Below are positions 37,313-45,901 of a DNA stretch of 64,000 nucleotides, in pieces (the stretch's first letter is position 1; every line of letters starts with the position of its first letter). The notes under the pieces were generated by a model. That model was not told where the DNA came from. It was given only the letters and a program-made list of their open reading frames with translations, and ran no database searches. This DNA comes from Durusdinium trenchii (taxonomy: Eukaryota > Sar > Dinophyceae > Suessiales > Symbiodiniaceae): positions 407,577 through 471,576 of the forward strand of contig CAXAMN010001336.1 of assembly GCA_963970005.1 (NCBI GenBank), in the 5' to 3' direction. The translations under genes were made by a program, and so were the position numbers.

Positions 37313-38838
37313 ATATGTGACATAACGTGTAGGCCTACATCTGCCATAATATTTTTTACCCAGCGTGGGTCGTGGAAAGTGAAGAGGGTCTTGTATGTGT
37401 TGTTCTCTAATGGTACTGCCGCTTCAACCCCCTTGGACCAGTTTGCAAAGGCTGCGTTGATGTCATCTTCTGTGTCAAGGTTCAACTTAGGTTGACTGCG
37501 AGTTCTCACCCTGGCATAATGCTTGGAAAGAATTTCTCCTTTAAGAGGAATCTCTCCGCAACTCTGTGGCATGAACCAATTCCTCAACATGTTTTGGGTG
37601 CCTGGGACCCGGAAACGAATGGACAGAGGGCTATGATCCGGAAAAAACATTAGCTTCTCCGACCCAAATATCCTGTATCCATGGGACCAGGGGTTCATGG
37701 ATGATGAAACTGTCATTACGTGTGCTGTTACGGCAGGTAGGCGGGAGTTGCTTATTGAAGGTCATTTGTGCCAGATGGAATGCCTCTTGACATCGAATAT
37801 TCTGAAATGCACGATAAGCTGGAAAATCTCCGACCGGGTTGTTGAAATCTGCTGCAACAAGAAAGGGTAGATCCGTGGCTGAACATATCTGGTATATTTC
37901 TGCTAGCAGATAGTCGCTCTTAGATTTTGCTTCGTGTGTTTTGCCTGCGAAAAAGTATGCTGTGATCAGCAGTACCTCAACATGTCCAATGACAACTATC
38001 TGTTGGGAAACCCGTAATGTTTCTTCCAACCATGCGGGTAAGCAAATTCTGGGGCGTCTGTGGGGAATGCGAAACAAAGAAGCAGTGCCTAAAGCCGCCC
38101 CCCCGTTTTGCATTATCGTGAAAAAAGGGGCTGCTTAATTGTCGTTGACTTGGTACAGGCGGCCCCCATGAGATACGATAATTGGTTGTTTTTAGGAACC
38201 GTGTGAATTCCGTCTGGACGGCTGATGTAGCTGATGTTTCAGCTAGTGAAATACAATCCGAATTCAAATTAACAATATCTTCGTGTCTTTCTGGTATACT
38301 TGTAGGATTGAGGATTGTAAAAACAATCTCTTGTGCCTGGTTGCCTGGTCCCGGATTGGAAGCTTCACCAACACGGCAACCATGAAGAATATTAAAATCA
38401 TCTTGATGGGAAATGCTTAAAAACATCTGGAAATGTCTGTGGTGTCGTGGTACGTTTTCAATGTCAAACGAACCCTCCGCGCGAGACCGTCTGAATGGCT
38501 TCTCTAGCAAAAGCATGGTCTTTTTCCGGAACGGGTCTGCTTCGAGATTCGAACCTGGCAGTAGAGTGCATGAATTATACTGGTGACTGCTACGAGTTGG
38601 AAAAGCAACACAGGTGCAGGAGATGAAGTGTCGGCAAAAGCGCAAGGCATTCCGCGTTGCGAACTTTGCAAAAGACATCTCAAAGGCATTGCACCAACTC
38701 GGCATAAATTGACTTGCCACTGTGGTACTCGCTCTCTGTTCTGGTGTTGGACTGAGACGAGTAACAATGGAGCGGCAGGGATGGCTGTTAGACAGGCTAT
38801 TGCTCAATTTACGGCTGCAATGTCCGCATCTAATGAGT
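37309..38838 (-). pseudogene. AP-type endonuclease with Cys-rich N-terminus and NPGP motif
   Basis: This is the start of the second reading frame. Just after the upstream stop at 38840 comes a C-G-H-C pair (38817-38828), then about 140 codons rich in Cys and His, then GCRVGEASNPGPG. The exonuclease-endonuclease-phosphatase fold follows: ILNPTSI and LAETSAT with the catalytic Glu, then (frame change at the seven-base run 38098-38104) VLLITAYFFAG, VAADFNNPVGDF with Asp and Asn, RNDSFIIH, and (frame change at the six-base run 37642-37647) FPDHSPL with the catalytic Asp-His pair. This enzyme nicks target DNA to prime reverse transcription. All key residues are present across the three frames. Confidence 0.82.
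38346..38357 (-). other. NPGP (2A-like?) peptide coding site
   Basis: The codons for N-P-G-P lie in the peptide V-G-E-A-S-N-P-G-P, between the Cys-rich N-terminus and the endonuclease. 2A ribosome-skipping peptides end D-x-E-x-N-P-G-P. Here the last four residues fit, but the Asp and Glu positions do not, so skipping is only a possibility. Confidence 0.4.
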
Positions 38839-38839
38839 G

Positions 38840-39660
38840 TTAGCCTTCCATGTCTTCGTCCCTCTCTCCACGTTTCCTGGATGTGCCAGTGAGGAGTGCC
38901 TTCAAGGATTCGAAGTCCTCTTTGAATCCGCGCTGAAGTACTTCCTGAGTTTGGCCTAGTGCAGCGGTGAGAGTCGTTTGGAAGGATGTCTTAACCTCCG
39001 TTACTTCCTTTCGAACTGCAGCAAACTCATGATGTACCTCTTGCGGAGGCCTGCGGTGTCCTTATTCTGTTGGTGGACTGCCTTTTCCAAAGCCGAGATT
39101 TGATGCTTCATCGTGTCGATCTCACGCTGTTGCTCCTGGTGTCCACTCTCACTGCTACGTGTGGTATCTGACTTGCTTGATGCAGAGCTAGCGTTGGTGA
39201 CTGAGGGTGAAGGCCACCAAGGGTCATTTGACCACATGTTCTCTCTAGCCTGTGCCCAGGGATCTGACACCGTCAGTGGATCGATCGGCTCGGGTCCTTT
39301 GCGGTCTGTCTTCCACGTTCTTCTGGTCTTGGCGGCTTGACTGGATGCCGCCAGGACAGTCTGATGATTCTTGCTGTGCTTGGAATCAAGAGGCTTTAGC
39401 ATAATCGCATTTCTCTTCCACGTGAGGTGCTGTCTTTCGATCTTCTCTTGTCCAATCAGGAGCCATGTAGAAGAGCTGAGTGCTCGGAGAGGCTTGGCCG
39501 GAAGTTTTTCTAATGCGATCCAGGCCTGAATATCTTCTGCGGTGACCCCTTCAGGGAGTGGAGACACTTTATAAAGATATTCACCTGCGAACTGCTGTGG
39601 TTTGGCTTCTCCTGGTTTGAGAGTGTGCCAAGCTGCATCGAAATCCTTGGCCCATTTTTG
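38840..39660 (-). pseudogene. Coiled-coil C-terminus of the first retroelement reading frame
   Basis: From EAKPQQFAGEYLYKVSPLPE onward the product becomes basic and Ser/Asn-rich, with WSNDPWWPSPSVTNASSASS in a linker. It then forms a helix with heptad spacing (IDTMKHQISALEKAVHQQNK). After a frame change near 39020 a second helical stretch contains EFAAVRKEVTEVKTSF and ends at the TAA at 38842-38840. A coiled coil in the protein upstream of the endonuclease is usual for LINE ORF1-type RNA-binding proteins that trimerise. I infer a structural role of that sort. No RNA-recognition motif or zinc knuckle was seen. Confidence 0.55.
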
Positions 39661-40842
39661 GAAGACCTAACTACCCCCAAGGCACAATCGAGCTTGTCAG
39701 TCTGTGCACGTGCCTCTTCATTGTTGCTTGCATTGGTCCAGACAATGTTGAATCTCGAATCGGCCAGCGTTGAATGCTCACTCTTGGGGGTGATATAGAT
39801 GCCATCGGTCCCAGAGCGCTTCAAGACCTGAGTAAGCATGGATGCGAGAATACGAGCATAAAAGCAAAAAACTGTCTGCCTCAGTTGGATCCGTTGCCTG
39901 GCGGTTTGCCCTCCAACTTCTACCGACAGGTGCTCCTGCGATTGCTTCTGATGGAACGATCTGAAGTGCTTTGAACACAGTTTGAATGGGAGATTCGATC
40001 AAGTGTGTCCAGGTCTCTTCAGTGCATTCAAGCCTCCACACAACAAACATTGCCTTAGTGGACTCAGAGACTTTGGCTCGGGAAACCTTCTGTTGGATAG
40101 GGTTCTTGCCTATCGAGTGACAGCAGGCAGCGATGATAATCTTCTCATCTGAGCGGGTACGATCCTGCAGGTTTAATCGATTGCAAGATGGATCACGCAG
40201 TGGACATTGTGTGCCGGGCACAATTGCCAAAATCTCATCAGGCGGGGACTCTCTTGTTTTCTTGGCAAAAGCGACAATGTCAGCAGCCTCAACGAAGGCG
40301 ATTCCCGGTTCCTGTGGGCCGACTTTTGTCTGCATTTTGACTTCAGAATCATCTGCCCGACAAAATGTGCCTGGTTCAATGGTTAAATCTGCTGGATTTA
40401 GCGAGGACGGCTCAACACCAAAGTTTTTTCCATAGTGTGCGAACCTTTTTCCCACGGTCAGCTTCCAGGTCGTGTCTATCAGGCAATTTGGTACGAGTCT
40501 GCTGTGACAGGAGTGCACATTGCTGAGTAAATGCTTCTTCCTCTGGCAGGGCCAGAACATGTCTGAGTCTGGCAGCCCCGGCCTCCTGATACAACTGAAT
40601 CACGAATTGCCTTGTGTCGATCGGATCGAATCCTAATTGGAGAAGTCTTGCTGTGAAATCTTCTTTCAATTTAACCACTGCTTCGGCTTTAGAACCCCCG
40701 CCTTCGAGTTGGAACACCAAATGGATGGTTTGCGGTCTCTGGGCTGTCTGGTCAGTCTGAAGGTAGTGTTGCAGTTTCCACTCCGGGTTCGTTCTCTGGC
40801 CTCGGATAATAGTGCGAAGTTCACCACCTGAACCGAAAAAAA
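39655..40842 (-). pseudogene. Unassigned helical region of the retroelement
   Basis: Continuous coding potential through three frames, with changes at about 40430-40560, at the six-base run near 39865 and at 39654-39658. Visible segments include TIHLVFQLEGGGSKAEAVVK, an acidic helical stretch with ALPEEEAFTQQCALLSQQ, and ECTEETWTHLIESPIQTVFK. I recognise no catalytic motif. By position between the methyltransferase and the coiled coil it may be a structural (gag-like) part. Confidence 0.45.
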
Positions 40843-41590
40843 CGGGCAGCACGGGACCATGCATTGGCGAACACTCCCGACACAGTTGTGGTCGATATCT
40901 TACCTTCCCAAATGATGCTGTCCCAAAGTTTGACCCGGATCGAAGATCCATCTGTGGCGCACCTAACTTCTTGTTCCAGGAGCCTGATGGTCAAACGTGT
41001 CGTCAAAACATTGAGTAGTGCCTGCAAGGTCACCCCTGATGCGTTTCGGCACCTTTGAAGACTCAGTTGCACATGTTTAGGACTGGTAATACCGCTGCCT
41101 GGATGGGTGTCTAAGACTGTTTTCCAACCCAATGCCCGAATGATGTCGCTCCAGCCCAAAATGGTAAACTGGTGCAGTAGCCACAGGGCATGATGCATGG
41201 ACGTGTCATTTGTGGCTTTATCCATGTCGAGTACCCACGGTTGCTGCATCATTTTGGAGTGATCGACCTCCACCGGGCCAACCTCTGGCACAACAAACAT
41301 CACATCTGGCGGTTCCAGTTCCAGGCCAAGAGTCCATCCTAAATGGTCTTGTCCAATCAATATTTGTTGAAAGTGCGGATTCAGAGCATCAATGACTTCC
41401 CCAATGTTTTCAACCTTGTTTCTGGTTAGCACAAAGCGGCCACTCGGTGTGAGAATGCTAATGTAGTCTGAGGATCTACTGGTGAACATGTGCTCTTCGA
41501 GTGACAGTGGCCCCATGTCAAAGTTGATGATTTGCATACCGTCAGGCGGGGTTGTATCGTCAATGAGCAACGGAACTACTACCTTGGTAT
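40843..41590 (-). pseudogene. Unassigned region directly after the methyltransferase
   Basis: About 250 codons open in one frame between single-base breaks in homopolymer runs at 41591-41596 and 40836-40842. It contains HMFTSRSSDYISILTPSGRF, PWVLDMDKATNDTSMHHALW and LLNVLTTRLTIRLLEQEVRC. It is well-folded-looking, with alternating strands and helices, but not assignable by eye. It could be an accessory domain of the methyltransferase or of the structural part that follows. Confidence 0.45.
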
Positions 41591-41596
41591 CCCCCC

Positions 41597-43375
41597 TTGG
41601 TTGCCACGTGGGCATTGACTGGCAAACGGTAGAGCTGTCGCAAGATTTCAAGGACCTTGACTTCTTTGGCAATGCGAATGACTACGGCCATCTTGTTCTG
41701 GTGTATCCTGAGTGTGCTAAAGAAGCTCGTTTCTTCTTCCCAGCTTGCTGTAGGAGAGACCGGATTACGTTCGATGAGCAACATCTGATGTTCTGTGAGG
41801 ATTTGTGTTGAGGCATCCTGTGCCTTAAGCCTGTTGCTTATCAAATCATCAAGAATCCATGTTGGGAGCTCAGTCCAGTCTATTGATGCCAGCTGTGCCA
41901 TGCCATTGATCAACCCCAGCAGTGCATGGGGCACTGCAACCGCATTACCCAGCAAATGGTAAGCTACCCTGTGGTCGCACTCCCAAACAACAGCGTGACC
42001 TCAGCAATGGACAGGAGACGGATTTTACCGTTGCAAAGGACAAATGCCCCCAGAAGTCCCTTCTGGCGTAATGTTTCCGGTGGGAGTTCATGTGACTTCG
42101 AATAACTGGCCATGATGCATGGGTGGAAGTCCGTGATGTTTTTCACTCGGCATTTCCTGATTTGATATAACGTGGTACCCACTCCCTGAGGGAGAAAGCA
42201 AGTCTGGAAATACATATCGAATGTTTCAGGACTAAGAGTTGGTGTAAACTCATGACTTGCATCTGATTCTGGCAGAATGATGGACTGCAGAGTGGGTGGT
42301 ACCGTTGCTTTCGTCCATGTACCTGGTGACATCTGTTTTACCCGGGGGTCTCCGATGCGGACAGCTACAAGCATGAGCCTGGTGCGTGATTGGGCAAAAC
42401 TTCAAGCAGGTTCAGATTTTCTTTCCAAATGATCTCATATCCTGCCCAATGAATGACCGCCAACAGCCAGGGAGCATGTTTGTGTGCAAAAACCGATGCC
42501 ACTTCTTCTAGACAGAGTACTGCCGGTCGGAGGAAAATGCATTGGGTCACTGTATAGATGAGAAGGCGACCTTCTTCGGAATCTAGACCCCTTTCTGCAC
42601 CAGCTCTGCTCCATGGTTGACACGGAGGGGACGCAACTAGTATATCGATCTGTTCAAAGAGGTGGCACCACCAGCTGTGCTCGATGTTTGCAACAACAGT
42701 CAACGGCTCTTTGGGGGGGTTCACCAGACTGCCCAAAACCAATTGCCTGTGCAGCGGACGTAATGGGTGGAAAGTTGGAATGGTTTCTAGCGTGAACCCG
42801 AGCAGCGATAATGTCGTTCTCAATCGAGAACACCCCCTTTATTGGTAACAGGGCATCCTTCAGGAACTTGGCAGGGAAACTCCATCCGGAAAACCCACCT
42901 CCAAAAAAACTCTCCAACTCTGATCTGTCCCTCTCCATCAAAAGCAGCACTGTGCACAGGGAAAATGCCTGCCTGCGGCGCCCTAACGTCGATGATACAC
43001 TGATTATCAATCCACAGGAGTCGTGCCTCGATAATGTAAATTGGCTTGTCTGGTCCTAACATATGCCACACGTGACCTGGCAAAGACAAATGTGCGAAAG
43101 TGCTGCGTGCATGGGCGCACTCTGGCCATGAGCAATCCAAGTCTCCGATATCATGTCGTAAACCTGTGGCAGGGGTGACGATTCTGCAAGCGACCAGTTC
43201 TAGTTCATTCCACTTTTGCACGTGAGGTCCTGTTATTGCCTGGGCTGAAAATGCCTTAGTCTTGCAGGCGCACAGATCTATGACGGGACGATGCGTCCGG
43301 ACATGTTCTTGTAGGCATTTCCTTGTGTCTGGCTTTAATGGTGGCAGGGACTGCCCAGGAGACCAGGAGACGTCA
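41597..43375 (-). pseudogene. C5 cytosine-specific DNA methyltransferase domain
   Basis: It transfers a methyl group from S-adenosylmethionine to cytosine C5. Conserved motifs appear in the standard order over about 325 codons: motif I FFGGGFSGWS (SAM binding, near 42900), motif II FSIENDI, motif IV ASPPCQPWSRAG with the catalytic Cys codon at 42620-42622, motif VI as LEEV (usually ENV), motif VIII QSRTRL (near 42385), motif IX IRLLSIAEVTLLFG and motif X LLGNAVAVPHALLG (near 41940). About 150 further codons precede motif I (KWNELELVACRIVTPATG and on). The frame is broken at 43382-43387, 42903-42909, 42713-42719, near 42400, near 41970 and at 41591-41596. Each break is one base, and together they leave all motifs intact. 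Spacing is typical for the catalytic domain. The specificity (CG?) cannot be read from sequence. It is a functional or recently functional enzyme if the breaks are errors. Confidence 0.88.
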
Positions 43376-45901
43376 GGCCCACCCCCCTCTTACGTGTCTA
43401 TCAACCCATTGTGTCTGTAAGAGGTTCGCAAGGAAAAGCGTTCGAACTGCAAAAGCCAGGCTTACCAATGCGTTATCTGAAGTGGCATGTCGCCACATCC
43501 TAACAGCATGATGTCCTATGTAGCCGAAATCATCGGCCCATGCGTGTGCCTGCAGTGCATGAACACTCTCTTCGCATGCCGGCATGAATGCAATGTCCAT
43601 AGCATCGAAACATCCTTGGAGCATTTTGAACCCACACATTGCCTCTGGACAAACATAAGGAAACAAATGCGCCCTGATCTGGTATGACTGAATGTGCAGG
43701 AAATTTGCCAAAGCTCTGAGGAATGCTGGTACTTCATCATGATCACTATTGGGGAACCCATAAATGTGAACCCAAACCAAACCGGCATCATACAGAATGT
43801 GTACAGCAAACCAATGATGGTGGGCCATGGCCAAGACTCGGTGTTCCAGGTGATGAAACAAACTGGGTCGTCGATTCGATATCACTTCAAAGACTTCTGT
43901 GTCTGGTACCCATATGCAGCATGGTAGCAAATTCACATGGCCGGTGAAGTGACGACAAATATCGATTGCATGATCAAGTTCGTCTGATGCTGCAAGACCT
44001 GGATAGATGCAAAACTCCTGGACTCTGGCTCTAGTTCTCTCAAGACCTGGGCCACTTTGGGAAAAAGTCATGTTGCTGGTCTCTTCCCCCAAAAACTCAG
44101 TCTGGACCCCAACTTTTACCCCCGAATGAAGCTGCTCTGCTTCCTGCACTTGGACTTGCGTGTCTTCCCTGCTCTCGTGTGTTTGTGTGGCCACTGCCTG
44201 CGTCAGCAACTCCTGCTGCTGTTGATGTGGTGGCACGAAAACAGACATCGGCTGGCCTGCAGCGCAAATGGATAACGCGTCAAGTCTAGTATGGACACTC
44301 GTATTAAATTGGAACAAGTGCACAAGAAATGCTTGGCGTACTGTGTAGGCCACTTGCTGGAGGTCAGGATCTGCTTGTGTTCGGGCCCAAGCTTCCACGG
44401 ATCTGTCAAGTACCCTCGAAATGATGCGTTTTCTGTCATCGGAGAGTCCTTGAAACTCAGCCAGAGTCCTGCTGAAGGTCTGCTGCGAGTGCGAGAGTCC
44501 AATCCACCTCCACAGTAGGGACCACCCACACATGTGGGGGGGGCTAGTGTCTGCCCAATGTTGTATGACCAAACGGTGTGCTGGGATTTGCAGGACGTGG
44601 CACACGAACGTCTCTATGCGGCTTTGATTGACCTGTGCGCATTGCAGAATGGCAATTTCCGGCATATCGTGCTGCTTATCGATTTCGACTCCTATCCAAT
44701 GCGCACCGTACAAGATGGGTAGCAAGCTGACTCCTGTGTTCGGTACATGTACGTCGTCACTTTCGAAGATGAAGTCATCTGTCACTTGGGAGTAAACAGC
44801 GACCGGAAGAAAGTGATATTGCGAAGCTGCTCTTCTCATACGACTGGCTGTGAAGGCCCATTCGTCGGATGCCATCCACCCTTCTGTTTCCTGGGCAAAA
44901 ACCATTCGCTCTCCGAGGGTTGCGTGTGGACGAAGGTATGCTGCCCTTACAGAGGTCCATGTTGCAGCACCCGCTGCGGCCACCAAAGGATATTGACTTT
45001 TCCTGAGGTGTCTTTCCCGAAGGATCCAGCCAATCCAGTCCTCTTCCACAAAATCATCATGAGAGTGGAGTGGCACATCCATGTCTAAAGCTACCGAGGT
45101 GCTGCGGGTCCCAGGGTGCTCTTCCGAGCAAATCGTAAAACGGCTGCGGTTGTTTGAACCATGAACACCAGAGCCTCCTGGAGGTGGTTCATCTTGCCCT
45201 ACCTCATCTTGCAATTCAGCGGCTCCCAAGGCGTTCAGGTTATGTGGAGGCGGTTTATTGTGCCCTGCCTCTTCTTGTGTTTCTCTTTTAGTCCATTCTC
45301 TCTCAAGCTTGGGAGGTGGTTCATTCTTCCCTACCTCATCTTGTCCATTTCTTGATGTCACAGGGCACAAATGCGGCGAAGAGAGACCCTGGGCGGCCTC
45401 AGCAGACAAGTTATGCTCATATGCCTGATTGTCGCCAAAATTAGAAGGTCTGGTCCATTGATCGAAAGCGTCTGGTGGACCTGAACCTTTCTTCAACCAG
45501 AATTTCAGACATGAGGCTCGCCACGAACATTCTGTTGACTGCTGACATGCTTCCACCAAGGACAACTCTCGGCACCACCTAAGCGATCTCTTAAAGCCTA
45601 TTCCAGCATGGTAGAGTGAGACCAGGCTGTTCACAAACTGAATGCTGTCCACGCACTGACGATAGCAGAGTTCTTCATCCACTCGAAAAAGCCACTCCAA
45701 GGCCAGTCGTGTAGCAATCCAGTGGGCAATCGCTTGATGATCCACCCTTTCCTGGATACATGTGGGCTTAGTTTCTGACTTTTCAGCCCATGCTGCTATC
45801 CAAGATGGACCCCGTGGTGCTCGGACCTCACATAGATACCAAAAATCCGGGCCCTCCGACTGAAGCTCTTCGAAAACTGTCTTTCGTAGTTTCACCCTCA
45901 T
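43373..45901 (-). CDS. Retroelement N-terminal polyprotein with two Ulp1-like domains
   Basis: 842 codons with no interruption. Residues 1-140 contain LALEWLF, then CVDSIQFVNS, and resemble the second half of an RNase H-like fold, but weakly. Residues 185-242 have three copies of a D-E-V-G-x-x-E-P-P-P unit. Then comes a duplicated domain. Copy 1 has GWMASDEWAF (341), LLPILYGAHWIGVEI (His401) and PHMCGWSLLW (Cys458). Copy 2 has GLAASDELDH (635), MAHHHWFAVHI (His696) and EAMCGFKML (Cys756). Each copy is followed by an A-x-x-V-R-x-x-F-L-x-x-L-x-Q helix. W-x-x-D/E at the start, then H-W, then C-G is the pattern of Ulp1/C48 cysteine peptidases. The Gln before Cys is not evident. The frame leaves at a six-base run at 43382-43387, directly before the methyltransferase. 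ATG at 45901 overlaps the stop of the upstream ORF. Confidence 0.72.
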   Translation of the reverse strand: MRVKLRKTVFEELQSEGPDFWYLCEVRAPRGPSWIAAWAEKSETKPTCIQERVDHQAIAHWIATRLALEWLFRVDEELCYRQCVDSIQFVNSLVSLYHAGIGFKRSLRWCRELSLVEACQQSTECSWRASCLKFWLKKGSGPPDAFDQWTRPSNFGDNQAYEHNLSAEAAQGLSSPHLCPVTSRNGQDEVGKNEPPPKLEREWTKRETQEEAGHNKPPPHNLNALGAAELQDEVGQDEPPPGGSGVHGSNNRSRFTICSEEHPGTRSTSVALDMDVPLHSHDDFVEEDWIGWILRERHLRKSQYPLVAAAGAATWTSVRAAYLRPHATLGERMVFAQETEGWMASDEWAFTASRMRRAASQYHFLPVAVYSQVTDDFIFESDDVHVPNTGVSLLPILYGAHWIGVEIDKQHDMPEIAILQCAQVNQSRIETFVCHVLQIPAHRLVIQHWADTSPPHMCGWSLLWRWIGLSHSQQTFSRTLAEFQGLSDDRKRIISRVLDRSVEAWARTQADPDLQQVAYTVRQAFLVHLFQFNTSVHTRLDALSICAAGQPMSVFVPPHQQQQELLTQAVATQTHESREDTQVQVQEAEQLHSGVKVGVQTEFLGEETSNMTFSQSGPGLERTRARVQEFCIYPGLAASDELDHAIDICRHFTGHVNLLPCCIWVPDTEVFEVISNRRPSLFHHLEHRVLAMAHHHWFAVHILYDAGLVWVHIYGFPNSDHDEVPAFLRALANFLHIQSYQIRAHLFPYVCPEAMCGFKMLQGCFDAMDIAFMPACEESVHALQAHAWADDFGYIGHHAVRMWRHATSDNALVSLAFAVRTLFLANLLQTQWVDRHVRGGWA
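45170..45360 (-). repeat. Three in-frame repeats coding D-E-V-G-x-x-E-P-P-P
   Basis: Three units of about 65-75 bp inside the 842-codon ORF encode DEVGKNEPPP, EEAGHNKPPP and DEVGQDEPPP with short linkers. They look like a flexible, possibly protein-binding, linker ahead of the peptidase-like domains. Confidence 0.75.

Larger units (their letters stand above)
33544..45901 (-). mobile_element. Large non-LTR retroelement carrying a DNA methyltransferase
   Basis: About 12.4 kb of nearly continuous coding potential on the minus strand. In coding order it has a first reading frame (45901 to a TAA at 38842-38840) with two Ulp1-like peptidase domains, a C5 DNA methyltransferase, an unassigned region and a coiled coil. 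The second reading frame (from about 38830 to 33544) has a Cys-rich start, an NPGP motif, endonuclease, reverse transcriptase, RNase H and a C-terminal domain. No long terminal repeats were seen, and the endonuclease-RT-RNase H order is that of LINE-type elements. The frame changes well over a dozen times with almost no in-frame nonsense codons. The breaks I localised are mostly one-base changes in homopolymers. Retroelements with captured cytosine methyltransferases are known from dinoflagellates (de Mendoza et al. 2018, from memory). The 5' end is uncertain (see the ORFs at 45898-48006), and I found no target duplications. Confidence 0.85.
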
